Assembly (NCBI GenBank): GCA_905250115.1
Contig: CAJNOI010000044.1
Location: forward strand, 352,745-416,744
Origin: Adineta steineri
Taxonomy: Eukaryota; Rotifera; Eurotatoria; Adinetida; Adinetidae
Direction of reading: 5' to 3'
Length of the DNA stretch: 64,000 bases
Both the position numbers and the translations under genes were made by a program. Of the stretch, positions 23,308-35,446 are shown one piece after another (within the stretch, counting starts at the first letter, position 1; each line of letters opens with the position of its first letter). The notes beneath the pieces are model-generated. The model saw only the letters and a list, made by a program, of their open reading frames with translations, was not told where the DNA came from and did not search any database.

Positions 23308-26300
23308 TTAAGATTGTTGGTCAGTGGAAGACAACACCGTTGATTCATTAGTATTTGATGTCTAAATATTAAAAAGAAAAAAAGAATTATTTAAAATTTT
23401 TTTTTTCCTTTTTAAATTATTTCTAATTCAGTCAAATGTGAAAAGCAAGCATGCGGTGTTAGTTTTTGATTATTCACAAACAAATTATCTTTTTTTTTCT
23501 TTAAACACATATTTGGAGTGTACCTCTCCTTGTCCAGTAGAATGTATATCGTTTAAGTGTTTATCGAGTTGTTGAGTGATTGATTCTTGGTTTTCAAGTG
23601 CTTCTTTACTCGAACGAATTAATTCATTCAACTGTTCAGCACGAATATCAATAACAATCGGTGATAGTGATGGTGATGGCTGTTTAACAAGTTCAAATGA
23701 TTCATCCTAGATTAATTATTAGTGAAAAATAGCACTATATATATATGTACATAAGTGTCAAAGAAGCTTATAAATAATAAATTTCTACACCGAAGCATGC
23801 AACTAATTACAACTAAGAAAAGAAGACCAAAATTAAGATAAGCTTACAGCAATAACCTGCGGACTATTTGCAGCAATAAGAAATCTTTCATCAAGCTGAT
23901 GTTTTAATACACGAACTTCGTTAGATGATGCATCATGTATTGATTGTAAACGTTGAATTTCATTACGAAGACGTACCATTTCATCTTTTAATTGTTCATT
24001 CTCACCACGCATACTATCAAGGACAACATCTTTCTAAAAGATAAAAATAACAAAAAAATTTGTTTTTAGTTCAATTGAGAATTATTTGCTTACACTCTTT
24101 AATTCAGTAAATAATGTTTCTTCTTTATTTTGTACAGTTTGTTCAATTTCTTTCAAATGATTTTCCTAGAAATTATAAAAAACATGAAACAGAAATATTA
24201 ATGAGATTTTTCTACTAACAATATCAGTCATATTCTTATGAAGTTGTTCATTTTCACGTTTAAGTGCTTCAGTTTCTTGGTGTGCATTGGTCTAAAATAA
24301 TAATATGAAAATCATTTCTACTTGAAATAAAAAATAATGTATAATATTTCTATTATGAATTTAAACGTGAAATTACAAAAAAGTAAGATATTATATGAAT
24401 AGAAAATTTACCTTGTTTGTTTCGAATAATTGACGGTATGATGAAAACCATTGATCAAAATTCTTTAATAGAAAATAGAATTAATTAATTAAATGATTTT
24501 CTTTCATTTAATATGATGATTAATCGAAAGAAGATAATTATCTCTGGAGAACTTTGTAGTATCATAAGGAAGTTTTTTAGATAGAATTTCGGGAAAGAGA
24601 CATAACACACCAACTTCTTTTTACGGTTTCCCTGAGAAGATGTTCATCATGATTTCCCGACATACAAAATCTTCAGAATGACAAAGATTTAAAACAAGCA
24701 GGGTGTTAGAGTCGGTGTGGGTGTGAGTGTATAAGTCATTCTTCTCTCATAGTACACAGCCATACCATCACCCGATTTCGTGAAAATATTTTACATACTG
24801 TTGAGCATTTCGTTCCGATTTACCTGTATTTTTTTAGGCTATAATCCCCTGACCAACATGTTTTACGGACTCCCGGTAAAAACGGTATAAAAAAGTCGAA
24901 TCTGGACAAATTACTAGGTGTTCGGGACACCTAGTACGTTTTGTCTTTGTCCCCCCATATCGAATATTGTCTATTATAGAAACAGACTCCTCTTCTCTCA
25001 TACAAATAATTGATATATAATGTGTCTTGTAATAAGCCAGAAACTCAGTACAATGGATTCTCGCCAACTGTGATAGGATAAGATTAGTATAGAATACACG
25101 TGAAAAATTAACTTAATATTATTGGAAAAAGTATATCATAGTTTAAACTCTTCAATATCTATGGATTGAACTATTCTATTAGTATTTTTTAGGGAGAGTT
25201 TAATCAAAACATATATATTTACTTGATTGTCATGAGGTAATTGCTTTCGAACATCTTCTGTAAGAAGATCAGTAAGAATTTTTCGTTGTTTTTCATGTTC
25301 TTGACGAAGATGTTCTTCTGATTGTGACATTGTTGACTTAAATAAATAGAACAAAAAAATGCTATTTACAAATATATATATGAGTTTTTCTTTACTTTAA
25401 TTTTATCAAGTTCAACTCTTAAAGTTTTAAGTTCATTGTCATGAGATCTAAAATTAAAATATTTTATATATATCTTCTTTTCCTATTGATTTTTAAATCT
25501 TACTTATCAGTTTCTTGTTGTACATTATTTTTCTCCTAGAATAAAACAGAATAAAAAAATAATTTTATTAATTAAAAATTGTAATATACATTTTGAAGTC
25601 TTTCAATTTCTTGTCGTAATTCATTCTCGTGAGATTTATGTTGACTCTGAAAACATATATATATTTAAATAAAAATAAAATTTAATTATTAAAATTTACG
25701 TTTATATTATGAATATTTTTTTGAAATTCTTCAATTTCTCCAGTTAATTTTGTTTTTAAATTTTCATATTCTCGTTCTTTTTGTTTATTTGATTCAACTG
25801 TTTGTTTTAATTCATGAATTTCTTTTTCAAATTTTTCACGTTCTTCATTATTAACGGAAATTGTTTGAATATCTGTTGGTGATGTTGGTTCAACATGAAC
25901 AATATCTTCACGTCGTAATTGTTCATTTTCAGCTTGAAGTTGTTCAAGACGACGTTTTGTTTCTTTTAATTCATTTGCATAGACTGTATCACCTTCTTTT
26001 GATTGTTTATGATGTTTTTCTTCGATTGATTTCAATTCTTTTTCAGCAGTTTGAAGTGATTGAGTCAATTGTTCATTATAACTAGAAAAATATGTATATT
26101 ACAATTATGAAATGAATTGAAAATTATTTTGCTTACCGAATTAAATCTTCTTTTTCTTTTTGTGCTTCTTTTGCTAATAATTCATTGCTATGGGCTTTCT
26201 TTTCCCAATTAGCATTATCAACAGATAATTTTTTCATTTGTTCACTTAATACTTGTAATTTCATATTTGATGCATCACCAGTATTACCTACATTTGATGT

Positions 26301-28007
26301 TGTAAGATGTTGTGTTAATTGTTGATTTAAACGAAGATTTTCTTCTGTAAGACGTTTTAATTGTAATTCAAGTTTTTGTTGTTGTGGTTGATGTGCTTGG
26401 GTTGAATCAGTTTTATGTTGAACGGAATCTAATTGTGCATGAAGCATTTGAATTTCTCGTTGTTTTTCAGCTTTTTCTTTTACTAAATCATTATTACGAC
26501 GTTTTTCTGTGTTAAGTTCATCAGTTAATTCTTTGAGACGTTTTCCTGAATTAGTTTTCATATCTTTAAAAGAAACAGAATGAAATTTGGTTAAAAATAA
26601 TCAAAATGAATTATACCATCGACGTAAGCTTTCGATGATTCATCCATAACTTGACCAATATGTGCTTGTGGATCGACTTTTTGACCATATTGTAACTAAT
26701 ATGTATGTATTCATAAAGATCTTTGAAAAGAAATTTATGTATATCTTACTTTACTCCAGTCTTGTTTGACTACAGATTGTTTATTTGCAATCTTTTGCAT
26801 AATAATATCTAATTCATCAGTTGATAAAGGAAACGCATCAAGTGCTGACATTAATTCTGTAACAACAAGTTGTGATGATGGAAGACCTACAAGATAATCC
26901 AATTATTCGTAGAAAACGATAGAGAAAGAGAAATCTTACTCTTAAAGAGATCAGCAATTTTGGGTTGTACTTTTGGTGTTTGTTGTTGTTGTTTTACAGG
27001 TACTGAATTTGTAATGGGAGTACTGGCTTGAACCGGTGTTTGTTTTTGTTGAGGTTGTTGACGTTGAGCTAAATGATCATGTTGAATTGGAGTTGAAGAT
27101 GCTTGTTGTACGGGAGCAAGAGATACAGGAGCTGTTGTTGGTGCGGTATTTACTTGCTAAAAAGATAAACTTTTTTCATAAATCATAAGCTCAAAGAGAA
27201 AACAAATAAATCTATTGATCTGACAACTGAATTTTCGAATTAATATATTTATTCTTACCGATTTATTTTGTTGTTGTTGTGCTGGTGGTGTTCCAGATTT
27301 ATGTCGGTTACCGCCAACAACTGTAAATGATTCTTCTTGATATTCATCTCGATTTGATTGTGTAGTTTTTTTATTTGTTGTTGAAGTTGTTGTAGCAACA
27401 GGTAAAGCTTGTTTATTTGATACCTGTGATGATTTAACTTGAGCTTTAGTTTGTTGTTTTTTTGATTCAAGTTCATCTTTAAGTGTTACTTTTGGATGAG
27501 TTACTGGTGGTGCTCGAGTTGTTGTTGGATTTTTTTCATTTGTAACATTAGTTTCAGTTTGATTTGTTGATGTTTTATTTTTATTACGTTTACGAGCTTT
27601 TGATGATGTTTCAACATTTTCTGATGGTAATCGATTTAATTCCTAATATTAAACAAATAAATAATTTATTCGAAAAATTTTTCGATTTTTACTTGTTCAC
27701 TTTCTTCATGTTCATTATCAGTTTCTTCACTTGTTTGTCCTTTACCTTTTGTTCGTTGTTCTTGTTGTTGTTGTTCTTCATCTTTAATTTCACGTTTAGA
27801 TTTTTTTTGATCTTTACGTTTTTTCTTTCCTTGTTCAACAACATTTTTATCTTTCTTTTTCTTATCATTCACAGTATCCAAATGTTGATTATTAACATCT
27901 ACTGATAATGGATCAGACATATTCATTTTCATTGCCAAAAATCCAAAAAAACCCACTAATGTTGCAATTATAACCAATGCAATAACGATAGTTAACCAGT
28001 CGATCAT
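23308..28007 (-). CDS. Kinectin/ribosome-binding protein 1-like ER coiled-coil protein
   Basis: A gene of more than ten small exons. The start is the ATG at 28007 (an upstream in-frame ATG at 28076 would put a polar segment before the anchor) and the stop is at 23308. The N-terminus MIDWLTIVIALVIIATLVGF is a membrane anchor. A Lys/Glu/Gln-rich basic region follows, then Gln/Thr/Pro-rich linkers containing EESFTVVGGNRHKSG. A helical segment (LSTDELDIIMQKIANKQ, then VKQDWSKL) resembles the pre-coil region of RRBP1 (GEAQRLIEILSEKAG, IIQDTWHK). After it come several hundred residues of heptad-rich coiled coil (for example RLKELTDELNTEKRR). RRBP1/p180 and kinectin are rough-ER proteins linking membranes to ribosomes or microtubules. 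The choice between the two is open. The last exon (23308-23362 region) encodes a short acidic/polar tail ending DQQS. One intron, 24465-25222, is unusually long. Confidence 0.8.
24714..24730 (+). repeat. G-rich motif (copy 2) in RRBP1-like intron
   Basis: GGTGTGGGTGTGAGTGT, the same motif as near 4291. The upstream bases also match in part (AGCAGGGTGTTAGAG here versus AACAGGGTATTCTATG there), which suggests a diverged repeat and not chance alone. Confidence 0.5.
24912..24936. repeat. Perfect 10-bp hairpin in RRBP1-like intron
   Basis: TACTAGGTGT (24912-24921) and ACACCTAGTA (24927-24936) are perfect reverse complements separated by the 5-base loop TCGGG. It sits in the 758-nt intron of the RRBP1-like gene. 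It could be part of a mobile-element remnant or an RNA structure in the pre-mRNA. Confidence 0.75.
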
Positions 28008-31002
28008 GTTTTTTCGTTTGTAAAAATAATATATATATATAGATTTCACGTGCACACTCTCACTCACACAACACACTTAGGTAAACGATCTAAATTTTAA
28101 GAAGAAAAAAAAATAACAATATGTTAATAGAAAATAACAGCTGGAAATTCAAAGTTCGTCGTATTCGGACACGTTCTAGAACGAAAATGGAGAAGAACTA
28201 GACGAGTAAAAAGTATTAGCTCTCTATCCTATATAAACAAGAGAAGAGGATATCTTCGTCTACTATAACACGTGTATGCATTTTATAAGAGAATTTCTTG
28301 ACAAATATTTTTTTATTTTTTTAGAAATTTATTTTTTAATCAAGTGTTTAATACTTTCATTAAGGATATATTCAATTGATAAGAATCAAAAAATGAAGGT
28401 TCGATGACATATCAATGGCGAATATCAACCAATTAGAGATAAGATCAGTCGTTAAAATGATGATATTCGTCTTCTAATTTTCGATATAGAAAATTAAATA
28501 ATTAATTATTCTTTAGAACTACTAATAACAGTGAATATAAAAGAATGACGCATTTCAAATTGAAATATCGTTCAAAAATATAATATTTAATACATAAAAT
28601 TCGTTCAGGAAAAAGAACTGATGGTTATCAAATATTCATACTAATGATATAATTTGTTTTGATATATTGTACTCATTGAAACAAATATTTCTAGTTAAAT
28701 AATTTCTTTCATGAAATCAAAAGATACACATTCAACAGGAAATATATTTGAGGTACTAAATAAGACATACGAAATTTTTCTAGGCATACTTTTCAATGTT
28801 AAAAGATTGTACTGGTATGTTGTATATATTCTAGTTATCTTATATAGTACATACTTATGAAATAAGCTTATATAGTCACATATCTGACAATGTATTTTTT
28901 GGTCGAATGGTAGAAACAAAGAAACTGAACTTCTGTTATATGTATACAAGATAGAAACTAAGACGACAATTTGAGAAGAATAGTTCCTAACGATTTCGTA
29001 TTTAAATGACTTCATAAAGCGCATCACATCAATCCATTCAAGTATATATAATAACGAACAAGTTAGAGTTCAGACACTTTCCTCATAAATCGACTTTATG
29101 ACATAGAGAACGTACGAAATATTTGCGAATATAGTCTTTATGTAAAACGGATATTCGATGAAAATATTTTGACAAACTAGTATTTGACAGCTTAGGTTGA
29201 TTATAGACTATTTATTGCCATCAGAGTGTTGATTGATATACCTCTTGATCCATCATTTCTATCAGCAGTAACTCTCTGAGTTACATCGATAATGAAACAC
29301 GTCAAAAAACGAATGATGATCATTTTTGCTTTTTCTCTCTAAAAAGACTCCTTCATACTATTCCACCTACAGTTTAAATTCGTAATGACTTTTTGGTAAC
29401 TTATTTTGTTTTTCTACTTTGATCGTATTCATGTATATCATATTTGAATATTACATCAAATTATGCTCGTAAAGAAGCGAACTTTTCTATATTACGAATA
29501 TACTGTAACTATTATCAAATATAAAAATGTAAGAATTATTTGTTTTTTATCGTTATTAAACTTTGAGTAAGTATGAATACTTCTCATTGTTTAGTATATT
29601 ATATTTTCAATCTATAAATAATAATTTAATTGATTTTATTACTTGGGTCATTAATAGTTTATGTATCCAGCATCTATTTAAAGAAATAGAAATAGCGAAA
29701 GCCAAATGCAGGTCAACAGTATTTTTCCTTTTTATTTAACAAATTGCTATTTAACATGTGTTACTTGTCAATCATGTTATGTTTGAAGATACACTTAAAT
29801 TATATTCTTGTCGCATCTTTTATCATTTATTGCATACATTCGTTTGATACATAAAAGATTTCGAATGGAATTCATGATTCTATTTTCAAAACAATTATTG
29901 TCTCATGTCATTGCATTGTATTAGTTTATAAAAAAATAAAAATTTATTACATCGTTTGATTTTATCTATGTAATAAAATCAAAAAGGAAAAGATATTGTT
30001 TTTGATAACAATACGTAATAAGATTTTCTATATATAGATTTAAAGATAAACTGATAATTATTTTACTATTAATCACCTGTTGACATCTTTCCACAAACTA
30101 CAGTCTGTATCTTTTAGTGTTATATACACTGTTTGCCTTACCTATGATCTGGGATCAAAGGACAAGGAAGAGTGCATTTCTTTAGTTTTACTTTCGAACT
30201 CAAAATTTAGTGAAATAATCATTTGTCTTGATTTTAATGAATATCACCTCTTCAAGTGCATTTTATAAAATCACTAATTAAATCGATCTTCAATATTAAA
30301 AGTTGAAATCGATCAATATGTCATTTAGTACAAGTAATATTTTTCTTGTAAAAATGGCGACAAAAACAAAACAAACGGAAGAGTATATTAAATTATATTA
30401 ATATCAACGAAAGTTACAATTAGTTATTTTCATCACTTATTTTTATTAACCATTCGTCTTCTTACAACAACACACGCACACACACATAACTAATTATTAT
30501 CAAAAGAAATCTTGATTAACTATCGACATTTGATGTTAAACGAATAGGAAATAGACTATATGATATTTTTTTTGTATAACAATCTCTAGCGATGACAAGT
30601 TGTTTAAAACAAACAGAAATAATAGTTTTATCTTTCCAAAATAAAAATAAATAAATAGACGACGAGGAAAAAAAACGACGGTTTATAATATCATATAGAA
30701 GATGCCAAATTATAAAGAAAAAAACTGAAAAAAGAAACTGCTAATTTTCTTTTATTTTTATAAATTTATCAAAATAATAGTATCAGTTGTTTTCGTCTTT
30801 CTTTCATATCAATCTCAGTATACGCCTATTCTGTACTGGAAAAGCTTTGCTTTTGCTTCTATTATTAATATCACAAGTTCTTTGACTTGCTATTTACGAG
30901 TATAATTGACGAACCGCAAATGGAAATATAGAGACGCAGAGAGAGAGAGAGAGAAAAAACTACTAGCCTTTTGTATTACACATTTGTAAGAAAAATATCA
31001 GC
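28008..31002. other. Divergent intergenic region RRBP1-like / NHL protein
   Basis: About 3 kb of AT-rich DNA between divergent starts. The open frames at 28695-29027 (-) and 30080-30268 (+) show no domain, signal or coding pattern that I can support. A short CA run (30472-30485) and a GA run (30936-30954) lie near the NHL gene. Nothing else seen. Confidence 0.45.
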
Positions 31003-32133
31003 ATGGAAAGTGACCTGACGAAACGTCGACCTTCTTTAGTTCCTGATAGTTTTCCTTGTTTCCCACCTGGATGGACACCAACAATACCTGCTGTAGAAGA
31101 AAATGATATTGATGATGAAAATAATTATTCACGTCGGGTACTTCCCTATCTACCAACAATAACTAGTTATGATACAAAACCACATATGACAATAAAAAAA
31201 TTTCAATTAAATAATCATTCATCATCAATGGCACATACATATGGTATATGTGTATTAAATACTGAAGCTGAAGAAATTATAGCTTGTGATCATTATAATA
31301 ATCGTTTACTTATGTTTGATTCAACAACAGATGGACGTTTATTAGAAAGTTTTCGTGGTGATATTGCAACACCTGAATGTGTTACAACACGACCAAATCA
31401 TCCTCAACAAATCTATATTACAAAAGCACATTCAATATCTTTGTATGATTTAGAAAAAAAACAATTTATACAAAAACTAGGAATTGAAGAAAGTGGTCAT
31501 GCTAATAATCGTTTTAATTTACCAGGTGGTATTGTTGTTGATCCTGAAAATGGGTAAATAAACTAATATAATAATAAAGAATTCTTCTATTGTCTTTTTT
31601 TCAGAGAAATTTATATGTGTGATACATGGAATCATCGAATTTGTGTTTTTTCACCGGATTTTCGTTATGTTAATCGTCGATGGTATTTAACACGATGGGA
31701 ACAACCACAACATAAAATTAAACCAAATTCTATTGCAATTAATGCAAATAATCAATGTGTTGTTACATGTGATGATGCACCGAATTATCGTGGTGCTGTT
31801 TATGTTTTTGATAAAATGGGTTATATTAAAAAAATTTATGATCAAGAACCACATAAAAAACCTCCAAATGTTCAAACAAAATTAAATGTTCCACATGGAA
31901 TATTACTTGATGATGAAGGAAATTGGTTAACATTATGTTATTCAGATTCGGAATCATGTTGGGTTGAACGACGATGTAAACAACAACAACCGGAACATGA
32001 AATGATAACTTATGCACAAAATAAACAATTAAAAGGTCCTAGTGCATTAGCAATAAAACGTGATCAAACATTAATTGTTGGTGATCGAGATGATAGTTCG
32101 ATTTATTTCTTTAAACAAATTACAAAATCATAA
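31003..32133 (+). CDS. NHL-repeat beta-propeller protein
   Basis: Two exons, 31003-31553 and 31605-32133, join in phase to 359 residues. After a polar N-terminus of ~75 residues there are at least five NHL-type blades: THTYGICVLN with CDHYNNRLLMFD, LPGGIVVDPENGEIYMCDTW with NHRICVFS, KPNSIAINANNQCVVTCDDA, VPHGILLDDEGNWLTLCY, and GPSALAIKRDQTLIVGD. There is no signal peptide and no RING, B-box or transmembrane segment, so this is a free-standing cytosolic propeller and not a TRIM-NHL protein. NHL propellers bind proteins or RNA, and the specific partner cannot be told from sequence. The splice falls inside a blade (ENG|EIYMCD). The stop TAA is at 32131-32133. Confidence 0.85.
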
Positions 32134-34582
32134 CAAAATATCGAATTAACATAAAAACTGTTTTTCTTTTTAAATTTTGTTATATACATGTGCCCATTTA
32201 GTGATGCTTTTCAATATTGATTAGTTTTTTCTATGCGTTTTTTTCTTACTTTCAAAAATTTGTTAGCAGAAAAAAAAATCAATATTTCTGTATACCAGCA
32301 AGATGTATTCAGGTTTTTCTTTTCTATTTACATCTTATTAAAATAAATATTATCTAATTTAGTATTTTACTTTAGTAAACTTGCAATGAAATACTATATA
32401 GAGTATTTAGTCATAGATTCATACTGATAGAAAGTCTTTCATTATGATATAATAGACAAGTTACCTTGACAAATATAATAGGAATATAGGGTGTGGGTGA
32501 GTGTTCTGTTTACACCCACGTCCTACAAATATCGTGTATATCGTATAGTTGATGATGACGTTACAAGAATATATATGTGACTTAGTCACTCATTTGTTCT
32601 GTTGACAAACATGGCGTTTTATCTTGTGTATGGTACGATTGTCTTCCGAAATATACCATTGTTATATGCATGGCGTGATTCTCTGTTGAGTATTCGAACC
32701 GGCAAGCATATATATACAAATGTTCTTACATATTTCTATCTTTCTTTTCGTTCTCTTTATATCACACCTGCATATATAAATATCTTCCAATGAGTTGTCA
32801 TAACCAGTAATAACATCTTCAAACAGGTAAGCTAGTAAAACTAGAGCAGTCTACAGAGATATATAAATAGTGAAAGATAATATTCAGTACAATAATTCCG
32901 AACGTAGAAATAGAATTAACTACATAGAAACTCAGCCTTCTTCTTTACAAAAACTTTGTCAATCTAAATATTAGAATGTCAGCATAAAGAGAAAATAGGA
33001 GAGAAAAAAAAGATGAATGTCGTTATATACATAATAAGGAATATTTTTTATGTTCATATTTGAATATGATATAAATCACGACAGACTTGTTTGTTTAAGA
33101 TCGAAGCTTTTCTTTGGAATCCTCATATATTTCCCCGAGAAAACAAAACTTAATATCAGTATATCGTCGCTATAAAAACGTCTTTTGAAAAAATAATATC
33201 ATATTTTTAAAAGCCGTGTAGTTTTTTCGTCGTCCTGTGTATTTATATGTTAGTTGACGCTTATCTATTACCGAAATAAATTAAATGTAATAAAAACATT
33301 CTTATGTCCAGATTCTCATAAACATGATTTTATCATCATCGGCAAAATTAGTTGTCAAAGTTTTTTACCAGTATAAAATTATCTTTTTTCGAAAAGTAAT
33401 TATACATTTTGATAGAGCGTAAAATTCTCTATCTTATTCTGCATGCATGTGCTGAGTGAGTTGGTTACCAAAATATTGAAAAATGGATTTTGTTGAATAA
33501 GTAATGACTCTAATCAATTTATTAGATGAAAATAGAAAGTATGGGATTTGTACAGATAAAGAATAAGAAGTGAAGAATATTATAATGAGATTTTCTCAAT
33601 TCGCTCCATCTTGATTTTCCTTCAAATGTCCACCAATTCTGTATATAAGTGAAAAACCTTAATTATGATTAACTTTGGTCAATAGCTACCATTGTCTCTG
33701 TGTATTGATCGTAATATTACATAGCGTAAAATAATGTTGCATACATATTATGTACAAGTACATGCGTTCTTTTTCTTTCTTATTCACATTTATATATTTT
33801 CGAAGGTAGTCATTTTTTTCTTACTTTCTGTCAAATATTTCTCGGAAGTGATCTCTTCCTTGTATATGATTAATGAGATATTTTTTCTCAATATTAAAAT
33901 ATTCTTACTTACTTAATATGTGATATAAATATTCGCGATTTCATTTGCGAAGGACGTCAATTAATCCGAATAAATAATTTCATGACGTCACTGTACCTGA
34001 CTTGTTATGCTTCGATTCACATTATCTGAACGCAGTGGAGATATGTGCAGTTACAATAGATATTAGTACAGAAAAAAATGAATAAATGAGTCATCACAAG
34101 AATGACGTTGCCGTAATCGACAATACTCAAGTATATTAGACTTGTTTGATAACTATTTAGGAACAGAATCAGTAGTGAATCATTTTAATGATTGAAGTTT
34201 TCAATATTTTTTCTTTCGGTTTCTCTATGGTATACCATTAAAATTAAGTGAAAGAATTTCTTGAATAATTTATATCCGAATGTTTTTACAAATTACATTG
34301 CACTTCAATTTCTTATTTAATAACATAATGTTCTATAATTAACTTCTTTCGTTTTATTTTAGATTCTAAAAATACTTTTTTCTATTGTTTATTCTCAATA
34401 ATTCATCGATTAACTTTTTGAATTATGCCGTGCAATAATCAAAATGACGCTGACTATCAAACAATCAAACCAAATTACAATATGTCAGATGTTTTTCGTA
34501 CGATGTTTTTCTTAATAGGTATGAATCACTGATAAGAAAGTTTACCTATAGATAGTAAGATAATATTTCGATTTGCCTACGT
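32134..34582. other. Intergenic
   Basis: AT-rich DNA downstream of the NHL gene. It contains copy 3 of the G-rich hairpin motif at 32489-32523. Open frames at 32602-32793 and 33734-33916 are unsupported. No gene seen. Confidence 0.45.
32489..32523. repeat. G-rich inverted motif (copy 3)
   Basis: GGGTGTGGGTGAGTGT at 32489-32504 pairs with TACACCCACGTCC at 32511-32523. With flanking AGG/CCT the two arms form a compact hairpin (GTGGGTG opposite CACCCAC). Same family as the motifs near 4291, 24714 and 44633. Confidence 0.55.
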
Positions 34583-34760
34583 AAGGAGTGATGCCCGTTT
34601 ATAATGAATGAGAAATCGCAGATAGTTTTGCAGTTGTCCATATTGAAAAACATAATTCTTCATCTAAAATCGTAAACACATTTGATCCTGGATACTAAGT
34701 CGTTTATACGTAATGAAACAAACAATGCATGACGGAGTCATGTTTTATGCGGTCAGGCCA
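34583..34760 (+). repeat. Diverged ~178-bp repeat, copy A, left of HMGCR
   Basis: On the opposite strand this segment matches 38270-38447. Shared blocks, written on the strand of copy B, include GCCTG(A/G)(C/T)CGCATAAAAC, TGGTTTCATTA-like sequence, GA(A)GAATT(A/G)TGTTTTTCAA, and CTCATTCATTA. Divergence is roughly 25-30% by eye with few indels. The pair is inverted and brackets the HMG-CoA reductase gene. Confidence 0.75.
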
Positions 34761-34953
34761 GTGTCAAATCTTCATTCTTATCTCTACCACACTGTTTCAC
34801 AAATGCTCCTAAAATCTTATCGTTACAAAAAACCATTTTTAGATCTTCTATCGATACATTGCCAGTAGCGACATAAAAAATTGTTCCAGCTTCAGAGAGA
34901 AGAACAGTAGCTTTGTTATTATAATTATGATTGGTGGAAGAGTAAATAGTCAT
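34753..34953 (-). pseudogene. Possible small gene or gene fragment, 66 codons
   Basis: An ATG-to-stop frame whose product (with segments KATVLLSEAGTIFYVATGN and IEDLKMVFCNDKILGAFV) has balanced composition, unlike the Lys/Phe/Ile-rich chance frames around it. I do not recognise the family. Its 3' end overlaps repeat copy A. A weak match (GTIFYVAT here, GTVCFFAV in the same relative place upstream of copy B near 38108) suggests that both repeats may be relics of one gene. It could equally be chance. Confidence 0.25.
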
Positions 34954-35446
34954 GACTCATAGTAGTTATTGTGTTTTTCAATAATATAATATTATTATTA
35001 GAAAAGAACGTGAAGGAAAATAAATTGAGAAGATTGTAGAAAAGGAGACTTACTACAAAAAAAACAATCAAATTGAATTAATTTAAGAAAAAAAAATCAT
35101 TCCAAGGATTAAATAAGTGCGTAGATTCGGCAATATACTTCATTATTCATCTCATCAGAAGTATTTTTAAAACAGGCAATGCAAAATCATAGAAAGAAAA
35201 ATACCTGACTCATGTAACAATTTTGTTCTCTTCAGTCACCTTGGTGATCCACTTCATTAGACTAGTTTGACGTACATGTGTAGGATGCAGTCGTATGTTT
35301 TTTTTTCATTTTTTTCAAGGCTACGCTTTCTTTTTAAATAAGTCATGTTGATCACTATCCGTAGCTATAAAGTGCATATGAATAAACATACGACAAACTA
35401 AAATATTTTTGTTTTGTATATTTGATTTTCTTTTTTTTCTTTTCTA
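34954..35446. other. HMGCR upstream region
   Basis: About 500 bases immediately before the HMG-CoA reductase ATG, AT-rich with T-runs near 35300-35320. I do not see a convincing sterol-regulatory element or TATA box. Confidence 0.4.

Noticed and set aside
24834..25067. 77-codon minus-strand frame within the RRBP1-like intron
   Set aside because: It contains the perfect hairpin and lies inside an intron bounded by good splice sites. Joining it to the coiled-coil frame is not possible without stops.
32602..32793. Possible tRNA B-box-like TTCGAACC within a short open frame
   Set aside because: No cloverleaf can be drawn around it and no A box lies at the right distance. The open frame also lacks coding features.
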